From assembly GCA_947458585.1 (NCBI GenBank), contig CANGYY010000010.1, positions 1-63,705 on the forward strand: a DNA stretch of 63,705 bases, written 5' to 3'. Under the pieces are notes generated by a model. It saw nothing but the letters and a program-made list of their open reading frames with translations, did not search any database and was not told the origin of the DNA. The translations under genes and the position numbers were made by a program. This DNA comes from Cyclobacteriaceae bacterium. Lineage in GTDB: Bacteria; Bacteroidota; Bacteroidia; Cytophagales; Cyclobacteriaceae. Shown piece after piece: positions 51,166 through 59,884 of this stretch (positions are counted from its first letter, which is position 1; each line of letters starts with the position of its first letter).

Positions 51166-51184
51166 CCTGCCTGTCGCAGGCAGG
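51166..51184. repeat. Perfect palindrome CCTGCCTG-TCG-CAGGCAGG
   Basis: The 8-bp arms are perfect with a TCG loop. It shares layout and right arm with the palindrome at 50943, so the two are likely copies of one family. Confidence 0.65.
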
Positions 51185-51224
51185 TACTTGGTACATTGTA
51201 CCTTTTACAATAGTTTAAAAATCA

Positions 51225-51914
51225 CTAAATCCCCTTCCAACCCCGGGTCATTTCTTTTTTGCCAGGAGGGCCAGGTAGGGTTTCTACTTCAAGTCCCAAA
51301 TCCTTTAAATCACGTTTCAACTGCCCCATGGCGCAGTAGGTGGTAAATACTCCTCCTGGTCGCATGGCGTCCACCACGGGTGCCAGCGCCTCTTTTTTCC
51401 AGAGTTCAGGCTGCTTGCTCGGCGCAAATGCATCGTAAAATACCAAGTCGGCAGGATATAGATCCGCTTCTTCTAGGGTCGTGCAGTCCTTCTTAAAATT
51501 AAAATACTCGGAAACAGGACCACCCTCGTTCCATGGGAGCTCGTGCAGTGCTTGAAAATACTTGTGGAAATGCCATATGCCGTGATCATGCTCCGTATAG
51601 TTGAGCTGGGTGTAGACTTCAGCGGGCAAGGGGAAAGGTTCGATGCTATGGTAGAGTACAGGTACCTGGTTTTGCTCAGCCCAAACCAAGGCGAGCCAGG
51701 CATTGAGTCCGGTACCAAAGCCGACTTCAAAGACTCGGATGGGAAACTTGCGAGGATTGCGGTTGAGCCATGCATCCAGTCCGTACAGCATAAAGACGTG
51801 GATCGATTCACGGTAGGCGCCATGAAAGCTGTGGTAGGTTTCTTGGAGCTCCTCGTGGTACAGCGAATGGGAACCGTCTTCGGTAGTAATGATTTTTACC
51901 TTAGGCGAATTCAT
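51225..51914 (-). CDS. mnmD: tRNA U34 methyltransferase domain protein MnmD
   Basis: From the ATG at 51914 (MNSPKVKIITTEDGSHSLYH) the protein is 229 aa. It has the DUF752/MnmC2-type SAM methyltransferase domain: TEDGSHSLYHEELQETYHS, VFEVGFGTGLNAWLAL (SAM loop), HSIEPFPL, LVFYDAFAPSKQPELW and FTTYCAMGQLKRDL. It would do the final methylation of the 5-methylaminomethyl group at tRNA wobble uridine. The FAD oxidase half found in the E. coli MnmC fusion is absent, as in other stand-alone MnmD. The start overlaps the ispF stop (ATGA). Confidence 0.92.
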   Translation of the reverse strand: MNSPKVKIITTEDGSHSLYHEELQETYHSFHGAYRESIHVFMLYGLDAWLNRNPRKFPIRVFEVGFGTGLNAWLALVWAEQNQVPVLYHSIEPFPLPAEVYTQLNYTEHDHGIWHFHKYFQALHELPWNEGGPVSEYFNFKKDCTTLEEADLYPADLVFYDAFAPSKQPELWKKEALAPVVDAMRPGGVFTTYCAMGQLKRDLKDLGLEVETLPGPPGKKEMTRGWKGI

Positions 51915-52393
51915 ACTTTGTAAATCAATGCGGTGCAATAGGCGGATATTCCTTCTTCTCGTCCCACAAATCCCAAGTGCTCAGAAGTAGTAGCTTTGAT
52001 GGAAATTGCATCTTCCTCGACCCCCATTACTTCCGCAAGGCAAGCCTTCATGTCTGGGATGTGTGGATTGAGCTTGGGAACTTGAAGGCAAACCGTGCTG
52101 TCAAGGTTTCCGACTTCATAGCCTGCCCCACGAATCATCCCCATCACCTCTTTCAGCAGCAACTTGCTATCGATTCCCTTGTATTTGGGGTCTTTATCCG
52201 AAAAATGATAGCCAATGTTACGCATATTGGCAGCACCAAGAAGTGCGTCGCAGATCACGTGAATGAGCACATCGGCATCCGAATGGCCCACCGCACCTTT
52301 GGTATGGGGAACGCGAATGCCTCCCAACCAAAATTCATGGGTTTCACTCAACTGGTGTACGTCGTAGCCAAAGCCTATTCGAAATGGAGTCAT
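51911..52393 (-). CDS. ispF: 2-C-methyl-D-erythritol 2,4-cyclodiphosphate synthase
   Basis: I start at the ATG at 52393 (MTPFRIGFGYDVHQL, 160 aa); the longer frame only overlaps the M16 peptidase gene. IspF makes MEcPP in the MEP isoprenoid pathway. Zinc ligands Asp11, His13 and His45 are visible (GYDVHQL and GHSDADVLIHVICDALLGAA). FSDKDPKYKGIDS and KATTSEHLGFVGREEGI are also typical. Both ends overlap neighbours by ATGA, giving a tight M16-ispF-mnmD operon. Confidence 0.96.
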   Translation of the reverse strand: MTPFRIGFGYDVHQLSETHEFWLGGIRVPHTKGAVGHSDADVLIHVICDALLGAANMRNIGYHFSDKDPKYKGIDSKLLLKEVMGMIRGAGYEVGNLDSTVCLQVPKLNPHIPDMKACLAEVMGVEEDAISIKATTSEHLGFVGREEGISAYCTALIYKV

Positions 52394-53631
52394 AAGGGAG
52401 TCGATTGGTAATACAAAACGGATGCTTGATCCTCCTGCAGCAATCGCTTGGCCCAATTGGAAAGCTGTTCCGCTTGGCAGGAGGACTTTTGTTCAAATTC
52501 TTGCCAATATAAGGCAGGATCCCCTAAATGTGCATAGTAAGCCAAATTCATGGCTCGGTTGAGCAATTGAATGGATTCGTAGCTTTTCATCGCCTCGGAT
52601 TGATTCTTGATTTTTTGGAGAGAGGAATCTGAGATCTCTTTTTGCGTAAAATCCTTCAATAGGTTATCTAAAGCGGCTTCTGCTTCTTTTGCGCCCACTC
52701 CTTGTTCCATTTTTCCAGAAAACACAAGCAGTCCGGGGTCTACTGATCCGGTGATGTAGGCGCCCACCGAAGCAAAGATTTTTCCATTCTTCACCAATTG
52801 CTGTTCGAGAGGTGAAGATTTGCCTCCGCCCAACAAGTCACTCAATAAATCTGCCTCCATATACCCATCAGTTCCCTTGGCTGGCATTTTGTAAGTTTTG
52901 TAAAGCGCGTCTGTAGGCACCTTGGCTTGAATGGCTAAGTTTCGCTTTTCCGTTTGCGTAGGTTCGGATGCGATGGACATGAATTTTCTGCTTTTGGAAG
53001 GGATGGGTCCAAACCATTTTTGTGCCAGTCGGGCCACTTCGTTTTGGGTGACATCCCCTGCCACGACCAGAATGGCATTGCCGGGATGGTAATGTTCCTG
53101 GTAAAATTCCCAGATCATCTCCCGAGTATAGCCTTCAATATCACTCAAACTCTCACCAATGGTAGGCCAGCGATACGGGTGGGTGGTGTACGCTAGTTTG
53201 CGTAAGTGATGCCACACATCTCCATAGGGAGGGCTGAGGTAGCGTTGCTTGTATTCTTCGAGCACCACCTTACGCTGAGTTTCGATAGTTTTCTCCGTAA
53301 GGCCCAGGTGTGCCATGCGGTCCGATTCCAGCCAAAATGCCGTTTCCAGGTTGCTGGAAGGCAAAGTCATGTAGTAGTTGGTGATATCTGGGCTGGTGAA
53401 TGCATTGCAAGAGCCGCCCACACGCTCGAGTTCCCGATCAAATTCTGGAACATGGGCCGAGCTACCAAACATGAGGTGTTCAAAAAAGTGCGCCAATCCA
53501 GTTTTCCCAGGTTGCTCAAATCGTGAACCTACCTTGTAGAGCAAGTTGAACACCGCGATCTTGGAACTGGAATCTTCGTGTACGATGACTTCAAGGCCGT
53601 TGTCCAAAAAAAACCGGTGGTAGTCAAACAT
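52390..53631 (-). CDS. M16-family zinc peptidase (pitrilysin-like)
   Basis: This 413-aa protein has the inverted zinc motif HFFEH at 48-52 (GLAHFFEHLMFGSS) with CNAFTSPDITNYYMTLP after it and the downstream Glu-bearing stretch QRKVVLEEYKQR. It also has HPYRWPTIGESLSDIEGYTREMIWEFYQEHYHPGNAILVVAGDV of the M16 fold. It has one active half plus one inactive half, the processing-peptidase size class. No signal peptide, so cytosolic. It heads the operon with ispF and mnmD, with an ATGA overlap to ispF. Confidence 0.93.
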   Translation of the reverse strand: MFDYHRFFLDNGLEVIVHEDSSSKIAVFNLLYKVGSRFEQPGKTGLAHFFEHLMFGSSAHVPEFDRELERVGGSCNAFTSPDITNYYMTLPSSNLETAFWLESDRMAHLGLTEKTIETQRKVVLEEYKQRYLSPPYGDVWHHLRKLAYTTHPYRWPTIGESLSDIEGYTREMIWEFYQEHYHPGNAILVVAGDVTQNEVARLAQKWFGPIPSKSRKFMSIASEPTQTEKRNLAIQAKVPTDALYKTYKMPAKGTDGYMEADLLSDLLGGGKSSPLEQQLVKNGKIFASVGAYITGSVDPGLLVFSGKMEQGVGAKEAEAALDNLLKDFTQKEISDSSLQKIKNQSEAMKSYESIQLLNRAMNLAYYAHLGDPALYWQEFEQKSSCQAEQLSNWAKRLLQEDQASVLYYQSTPL

Positions 53632-53813
53632 GTGAGTTAGGGTTGGAAATACGAATAAATGGGTGTTTGGGCTTCGCTAAAGCTGTTTTTGAAGGCGATT
53701 TCAAAATTTGTTTTTTGCCTTTGGTGTAAGAAGTCCTAATTTTTGCAAAAAAGAACGAACTTTGGACCGCTTCGCTAAGTTAGCGTACCGATGCAGACTT
53801 CTCAATCACCCCG

Positions 53814-55376
53814 ATGAAAAAACACTGTGTAGATCTGAAAAAAACAGGTCAGTTTTCCACTTTTTTTCTGGATTACCTAGAGGGTAAGGAGTCGCTTCGT
53901 TCGTTTTATTCCCATCTGCCGAATTTGGAAGGCTTTGGGGATGCCATCAAAGCCAAACAATTTTCTGAGGACAAGCGACAAATCCTAGTGGAGGTTTTGG
54001 AGAGTCAATACTCAGGCTTATCGGTGGCTCCTGCAGTGGAGCAGCAGTTGCATGCTTTGCGCGATGAAAAAACCTTTACCGTAACTACCGGTCACCAGCT
54101 CAACTTATTTACTGGACCGCTTTACTTTATCTACAAGTTGATTTCTGTGATCAATCTGGCCCAGCGCTTGCAAGAGCGCTTTCCGGATTGCCACTTTGTG
54201 CCGGTCTATTGGATGGCCAGCGAAGATCACGATGCTGCGGAGATCAATTATTTCAAATTAGATGGGACTACCTACCGCTGGGAAACGAACCAAAGCGGTG
54301 CTGTAGGCGATTTTGAACTGGAGGCTTCTTTCCAGACTTTCTTGAAGGGTTTGGGATTTGCTCCTCCCGTATTTCAGGAAGCCTATTCCAAGAGTGCTAC
54401 TCTGGCAGAGGCGGTTCGAAACTATGTCCATGCACTTTTTGGAGAAAAGGGATTGGTGGTATTGGATGCCAACGATGCCCGCCTGAAAGGAGAGTTTGTG
54501 AAGGTGATGGCTGCAGATCTATTTGAGCAAAGTCCTTATGCTGCAGCACAAACCAGTACTCAGGCCTTGGAGCAACTGGGATACGCTTCACAGATTTACC
54601 CTAGACCGATCAATCTCTTTTATTTGGACAAAGGGATTCGGGAGCGGATCGAGCAAGATGGGGATGACTATGTGGTGTTGAATTCCAATTTGCGGTTTTC
54701 TGCTGATGGGTTGAAAACTTTGCTTCAGGAGCATCCCGAGCGCTTCAGTCCCAATGTAGTCTTGCGGCCTGTGTATCAGGAATGGATCCTACCCAATTTG
54801 GGATACATCGGTGGACCGGCTGAGGTCGTGTATTGGTTGCAGTTGAAAGGGGTGTTTGATTTATTCTCCCTGCCTTTCCCGGTTTTGCTGCCTCGGAATT
54901 TTGCAGTCCTGCTTTCCCCTCCGATCCAAAAAAAGATAGCCCAACTGGAATGGGCTCCAGAGCAGCTGTTTCAAAAATTTGCCGATTGGAAGAAAACCTT
55001 TGTTCAGGCTTCCTCTAATTTCGATTTTTCATTAGCTGACGCTAAGGATCAAGTCTCACAAGTCTTTAAAAACCTAGCGGATCAATCCAGCTCCTTGGAT
55101 GCAGGCTTGCCAAAGGCCTTTGCGTCGGGTGAGGTACGTAGCCAGAAGATTCTGGAGCAGCTGGGAGCCAAGCTCCGCAAGGCAGAGGAGCGCAGACTCG
55201 AGGTGCAATTGAACCGTGCGCAAACTGTTTTTGATTTTTTAGCGCCAGGAGGAAGTCCTCAGGAGCGGGTGGTCAATTTCATGCAGTTTTCTTTGGATCA
55301 CCCTGAATTATTGGAAGAGCTGATGGCTTGTTTTGATCCGCTTGATTTCAGCATGCAGGTACTTTCCTTGGAATGA
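53814..55376 (+). CDS. bshC: Bacillithiol synthesis enzyme BshC (putative cysteine-adding)
   Basis: This 520-aa protein matches BshC: TVTTGHQLNLFTGPLYFIYKLISVINLAQ, FVPVYWMASEDHDAAEINYFKL, the segment PRPINLFYLDKGIRERIE, NVVLRPVYQEWILPNLGYIGGPAEVVYWLQLKGVF, and a C-terminal coiled coil. BshC adds cysteine to GlcN-malate to finish bacillithiol. bshA and bshB are not in the window. The stop overlaps the start of the folate enzyme gene (ATGA). Confidence 0.94.
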   Translation: MKKHCVDLKKTGQFSTFFLDYLEGKESLRSFYSHLPNLEGFGDAIKAKQFSEDKRQILVEVLESQYSGLSVAPAVEQQLHALRDEKTFTVTTGHQLNLFTGPLYFIYKLISVINLAQRLQERFPDCHFVPVYWMASEDHDAAEINYFKLDGTTYRWETNQSGAVGDFELEASFQTFLKGLGFAPPVFQEAYSKSATLAEAVRNYVHALFGEKGLVVLDANDARLKGEFVKVMAADLFEQSPYAAAQTSTQALEQLGYASQIYPRPINLFYLDKGIRERIEQDGDDYVVLNSNLRFSADGLKTLLQEHPERFSPNVVLRPVYQEWILPNLGYIGGPAEVVYWLQLKGVFDLFSLPFPVLLPRNFAVLLSPPIQKKIAQLEWAPEQLFQKFADWKKTFVQASSNFDFSLADAKDQVSQVFKNLADQSSSLDAGLPKAFASGEVRSQKILEQLGAKLRKAEERRLEVQLNRAQTVFDFLAPGGSPQERVVNFMQFSLDHPELLEELMACFDPLDFSMQVLSLE

Positions 55377-55948
55377 AAACAAAAAACGAACTCCGGCAGG
55401 ACTACCGGCAACTGCGCAAGCAACTCAGCGGGGAGGAAGTAAATGAGTTGTCTCGAAAAATCTCAGAGCAGCTATCGGCTTGGCTTGAAAGTCAAGAAGC
55501 CCTGAATCATTTTCATTTATTTTTCCCCATTGCCAAGTTCAACGAGGTCAATACCTTTTACATACAGCAACTCTTGGGGCAGCGAGGCAAGACTCTTTAC
55601 ACGTCCCAGGTGAATCGGGAAGAAGATCGATTAGACACCCTCTTACTCCCTTCAGAGGCCGCTTTTTTCTTAGATGAGTGGGGGATCCCTGTGCCTCAGG
55701 AATCATTACGGGTAGCCTCTACCAAGATTCAAGTTGTATTTGTACCCCTGCTTGCCTACGATAGCTCTGGACATCGTTTGGGTTTTGGCAAGGGGTTTTA
55801 CGATAAGTTTTTGTCAAGTTTGGAACAGTCGGTGATTAAGGTTGGTTTGAGCTTTTTTCCAGCTGAGCACGCGCTTCCTGTGGAATCTCATGATGTCCCG
55901 TTGGATTATTGCCTTACTCCTGATCGAATTTGGGCCTTTGGCAGGTAA
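55373..55948 (+). CDS. 5-formyltetrahydrofolate cyclo-ligase
   Basis: This 191-aa enzyme converts 5-formyl-THF to 5,10-methenyl-THF with ATP. Family features are a basic N terminus (KNELRQDYRQLRKQLSGEE), FHLFFPIAKFNEVNTF, and the ATP/folate motif VPLLAYDSSGHRLGFGKGFYDKFL near residue 125. It is translationally coupled to bshC by a 4-bp overlap, with no obvious metabolic link between the two. Confidence 0.94.
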   Translation: MKTKNELRQDYRQLRKQLSGEEVNELSRKISEQLSAWLESQEALNHFHLFFPIAKFNEVNTFYIQQLLGQRGKTLYTSQVNREEDRLDTLLLPSEAAFFLDEWGIPVPQESLRVASTKIQVVFVPLLAYDSSGHRLGFGKGFYDKFLSSLEQSVIKVGLSFFPAEHALPVESHDVPLDYCLTPDRIWAFGR

Positions 55949-56629
55949 CCTTTTTGAAGTAATGGATCGGGTTTTTGTTGGAATTTAATTCCAAAAGCGG
56001 ATGGTTTTCATGCTCCTTGACCGAGTAAAATCTGGGTAGTTCGAATTGTTTTTGTGCTGGGTAAGCAGTGGCAACTGATTCAGTTGAAGCGCTACCTATT
56101 TTGACTGAAAACCGCAGAATATTTCGTCTTTATGAAGTTGATGAAAAGGTTAGTTTTCCTGAATTGAATGGAATTTGCCGCATTTGATTCTTTTTATTGA
56201 AATAATCAGCCGATAAATTGAAAAAAACGTAAAAAAATAGACGTTTTTTAGTGAATTGCTTTGTTTATCCTCGTGTTTTCAAAATAGTCTCTGTTTTGAA
56301 TAGGAGTATAGAATTGGTTTTAGAATTATATAATGTATTTCAGAAAATTACCTATTTTTTATTTGCTCAAGCCTCGAAATTTCTAATTTTTCTTGCCGCC
56401 AAGAATTTTTTATTCAAAAAATCGATTTTTTTTAAATTTTGTTAAATCGATTAAGGCGGAATAATATTTTGATAACATTAAAAAAATATATCCAATCAGT
56501 TAATTTTTGTTAATCGAGGGTCTAAATGCCAAATTTTTCGCCTTTTCAAGGTTTAAGGCCTTTTTTCCCATTCTTTTGAAATTACCAACAAATGATTTTT
56601 CTTTACAAATCAACTAAACTAAACACCTT
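55949..56629. other. Long AT-rich leader/promoter region upstream of the second susC
   Basis: These 681 bp are markedly AT-rich. The only ORF of note (56251-56445) is Phe/Leu-rich, has no recognisable family and looks like chance reading of AT-rich DNA. The region should contain the susC promoter; a TAATTTTTG word (near 56501) is one base longer than the -7 consensus. No sigma/anti-sigma or regulatory gene lies here. Confidence 0.5.
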
Positions 56630-59600
56630 ATGAGAAAAGCTTTACTCTTTGTTGTTGCGGTTTTTACTATGGCCCTCAGTTTCGAGGTGTCAGCGCAGCA
56701 ACGGGTAGTTACCGGCAAGGTAATTTCCGAGGAAGACGGTCTAGGGTTGCCAGGTGCAACGGTTCTCGTTAAAGGGACGACAGTAGGTACTACCACCGAT
56801 ATCGATGGTAACTACTCTGTTAACGTTCCAGCGGGATCCGATGTATTGATTTTCTCTTTTGTAGGACTTAAGTCTTCAGAAGAGGCGATCGGTAACCGGT
56901 CCGTAGTCAATGTTACCCTGACTGTCGATGCAGCTCAGCTATCCGAAGTGGTAGTTACAGCGATCGGTATTGAAAGGGAGAAAAAAGCACTGGGTTACGC
57001 AGTAACTTCAGTGGACAATTCGCAACTGGAAAATCGTCCAGAAGCTGACGTTGCCCGCGTTTTGCAGGGTAAGGTACCAGGGGTAAACATTACCTCTACT
57101 AACGGTATGTCAGGTTCAGGTACGAACATGATTATCCGTGGTTACAAATCAGCAACGGGTAACAACCAGCCTTTGTTCGTTGTGGATGGTGTTCCTTTTA
57201 ACACGTCTACTAACGCGCAGAACGGATTTACAGGTGGTGGTGCTACCACTTCTTCTCGTTTCTTGGATATCGATCCAAACAACATCGAGAGCATGTCTGT
57301 ATTGAAAGGTCTTTCTGCAACTGTCCTTTATGGTGACCAAGGTAGAAATGGTGTAATCTTGATTACTACCAAATCTGGTGCATCTAAGCGTAAAGCTGCT
57401 GAAGTAACCATCAACCAGTCCGTATTTACTAATGAGGCGGCTTCTTTGCCAACTTACGGTCAAATCTACGGTAACGGTTTCCAGCAGGCTCCAGGTTTCT
57501 TCTTCTCTAACTTCGGTCCGAGAATGGATCAAGGTTTGTTGATCAACCACCCGTATGCTACTTCTTCTGTTGCTGCTGTACGTGAAGCCTTCCCTCAGTT
57601 CTGGGTGGACGGTAAAGTAGGTGGTACTCCAGTGAAGTACGAATACAAGGCGTACAAGGATCCATCTGAGATCTTCTTTAGACAAGGTTTGGTTTCCAAT
57701 ACCTCTATTCAAGTAGCAGGTGGTGGTGACAAGACTGGTTTCAATGCTAGCTTTAGCTACACTGACGAAGAAGGTTTTGTTCCTGGCAACAACTTGGTGA
57801 AGTACAACTTCGGTTTGGGTATGAACTCTGCAGTTACGGATAAACTTTCCATTAACTCCTCGTTCACCTTCGCAATTACAGATTTGGAGTCTCCTCCTGC
57901 TAACGCATCCTATGGTTCAGGTTCTGATATTCCTTCTGTATTCGGACACGTATTGTTTACCCCACGTTCTGTGGATTTGGAAAACCTTCCGTTCGAAAAC
58001 CCAGTAGATAAGAGCTCAGTATACTTTAGAGGTGGTAATGATATCACTAACCCGAACTGGTTGGTTAAGTATTACAAGAACACTTCTGATGTGAAGCGTT
58101 TCTTCAACTCTACTTCATTGAACTATGACTTCAACGACAACTTCTCTATGACGTATCGTTTGGGTCTAGATACCTACTCTGAATTGCAAGAGATTCTTTA
58201 CAACAAAGGCGGTGCTACTGCAAACTTGGCAACCCGTAACGGTTACTACAGAACAATTAACATCAACAACACCATCTGGAACCAAGATTTGATCTTGAAC
58301 TGGAAGAAGGATTTGTCTGAGAAAATCGGAATGAGCGCCTTAGTTGGTTTGAACTCTCGTTTTGACTCTTACATTCAGTCAGGTGTGGCTTCTCAAGGTC
58401 AATTGGCTTTCGGATTGTTCAGACACTCTAATTTTGCTACTTCTTCAAGTAACGATGCCTACTCTGGTGGTGGCATGAACTACGGTGTAGACGAGCGTAG
58501 ATACGGTGTGTATACTAACGTAACTTTGGATTACTCCGATTACCTATTCTTGAACTTGTCTGCTCGTAATGACTGGACTTCAACTGTAGAACAAGAAAAC
58601 AGAAGTATCTTGTACCCAGGAGGATCTATTTCCTTCATTCCTACAACTGCTTTTGATTGGAACTCCTCTACTGTCAATGACTTGAAATTGCGTTTTGGAT
58701 ACGGTACATCTGCTGGTTATCCAAGCCCTTACAGCACGCGTAACGTATTGGCGCAGTCTGCTAGAGCATTTGATATTGGTGGAGCTGTATCTGCTACTCA
58801 CTCTGTATCCAACACTTTGGGTAACCCGAACTTGAAGCCTGAGCTTCATGGTGAGGCGGAATTCGGTGTGGAAGGTGTGATGTTCAACAACAAGTTGCGC
58901 TTTGACATCTCTCTATACGAAAAGCAAACTAGAGATTTGATCACAAACGCTCCAATTGACCCTGCAACAGGATTTACTGGTACTGCAATCAACATTGGTA
59001 AGATTAGAACTCGTGGTGCTGAATTCCAGGCAACTGTAACTCCAATCTCTACTGCTTCTGGCTTTGAGTGGAATTCTACATTGAACTGGGGTACCTACAG
59101 AACTGAAGTAATCGAGTTAGGTGGAGGTTTGGAAGAAGTAGTAATCGCTGGATTTACCGATTTGGGTAACTTCGCGGTTCCTGGCCAGCCTTTCAACATC
59201 ATCAAGGGTATCGGTTTTGACCGTGATCCTGCGACTGGACAGCCTATCATCCTTTCTTCTGGTGTGCATAAGCCAACTAACGAGCCTGTGGTATTGGGTG
59301 ATCCAAACCCAGCTTGGACTGGTTCATTCATCAACAGCTTTACTTACAAAGGCTTTACACTTTCTGCAATGATGGAATACCGTCACAAAGGTGTGATCAT
59401 GTCAAACACAGTAACTGCTACCTTGGCTCGTGGTGTAACCAAAGATCCAGTAGCTGACCGTGAATTGACTTTCATCATGCCAGGTGTAAGACAAGATGGT
59501 ACTAACGCTGATGGTACTCCTCGCTACATTCCTAACGATCGTCAAATCTCTGCGGCTGATTACTTCTTCTCTGGATACCAGGGAGCAACAGATGAGCCAA

Positions 59601-59866
59601 ACGTATTTGATGGTTCTATGGTCCGATTGAGAGAAGTATCTTTGGCTTACTCTTTGCCAAGCACTTTGATGGCTAAGACTCCTTTCAAGAGAGCTTCTTT
59701 CGCCGTGAGTGGTACTAACTTATGGTTCCTTGCCCTTAACTTCCCACCAAACATGAACTTCGATACTGACGTATTGGGTACTGGTGTGGGTAACGGTCTT
59801 GGATTTGATTTCGTAACTGGACCTAGCTCTCGTAGATTGGGTGGAACATTGACACTTAGTTTCTAA
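56630..59866 (+). CDS. SusC/RagA-family TonB-linked outer-membrane transporter
   Basis: This 1078-aa protein has a signal peptide ending EVSAQQ. A CarboxypepD_reg-like domain follows (VTGKVISEEDGLGLPGATV, FSFVGLKSSEE), then a TonB-box-like VVVTAIGIEREKKALGY. The plug domain reads VARVLQGKVPGVNI, MIIRGYKS, LFVVDGVPF, VLKGLSATVLYGDQGRNGVILITTKSG. The barrel ends RRLGGTLTLSF. Imported ligand is unknown; no glycosidase or peptidase gene sits in the operon. Codon choice is narrow (GGT, AAC, AAG, GCT and TTG frequent), pointing to high expression. Followed 18 bp later by susD. Confidence 0.95.
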   Translation: MRKALLFVVAVFTMALSFEVSAQQRVVTGKVISEEDGLGLPGATVLVKGTTVGTTTDIDGNYSVNVPAGSDVLIFSFVGLKSSEEAIGNRSVVNVTLTVDAAQLSEVVVTAIGIEREKKALGYAVTSVDNSQLENRPEADVARVLQGKVPGVNITSTNGMSGSGTNMIIRGYKSATGNNQPLFVVDGVPFNTSTNAQNGFTGGGATTSSRFLDIDPNNIESMSVLKGLSATVLYGDQGRNGVILITTKSGASKRKAAEVTINQSVFTNEAASLPTYGQIYGNGFQQAPGFFFSNFGPRMDQGLLINHPYATSSVAAVREAFPQFWVDGKVGGTPVKYEYKAYKDPSEIFFRQGLVSNTSIQVAGGGDKTGFNASFSYTDEEGFVPGNNLVKYNFGLGMNSAVTDKLSINSSFTFAITDLESPPANASYGSGSDIPSVFGHVLFTPRSVDLENLPFENPVDKSSVYFRGGNDITNPNWLVKYYKNTSDVKRFFNSTSLNYDFNDNFSMTYRLGLDTYSELQEILYNKGGATANLATRNGYYRTININNTIWNQDLILNWKKDLSEKIGMSALVGLNSRFDSYIQSGVASQGQLAFGLFRHSNFATSSSNDAYSGGGMNYGVDERRYGVYTNVTLDYSDYLFLNLSARNDWTSTVEQENRSILYPGGSISFIPTTAFDWNSSTVNDLKLRFGYGTSAGYPSPYSTRNVLAQSARAFDIGGAVSATHSVSNTLGNPNLKPELHGEAEFGVEGVMFNNKLRFDISLYEKQTRDLITNAPIDPATGFTGTAINIGKIRTRGAEFQATVTPISTASGFEWNSTLNWGTYRTEVIELGGGLEEVVIAGFTDLGNFAVPGQPFNIIKGIGFDRDPATGQPIILSSGVHKPTNEPVVLGDPNPAWTGSFINSFTYKGFTLSAMMEYRHKGVIMSNTVTATLARGVTKDPVADRELTFIMPGVRQDGTNADGTPRYIPNDRQISAADYFFSGYQGATDEPNVFDGSMVRLREVSLAYSLPSTLMAKTPFKRASFAVSGTNLWFLALNFPPNMNFDTDVLGTGVGNGLGFDFVTGPSSRRLGGTLTLSF

Positions 59867-59884
59867 CCCCAAACTGAACTAACA

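Larger units (their letters stand above)
50768..51224. repeat. Gene-free mosaic of short repeat words and palindromes
   Basis: This 457-bp gap holds no credible gene. It is built from recognisable words: GTTGACC/GTGGAC type (50773-50795), AAGTA/CAAG near-tandem words (50801-50852), GTACATTGTAC twice (50879 and 51191), two related palindromes (50943 and 51166), CGCAAAG/CTTTGCG words in both orientations (50966-51015) and TACTTCGTATTTC-type words (51135-51165). Similar vocabularies are common between genes of Bacteroidota; their origin is not known to me. Confidence 0.7.

Noticed and set aside
50768..51224. CRISPR array or tRNA in the repeat-rich spacer
   Set aside because: Repeats are not regularly spaced or identical, and no tRNA arms could be found.
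56251..56445. 64-aa ORF in the AT-rich region before susC
   Set aside because: Phe/Leu/Lys-rich composition expected of AT-rich DNA, no recognisable family and no promoter or terminator of its own.
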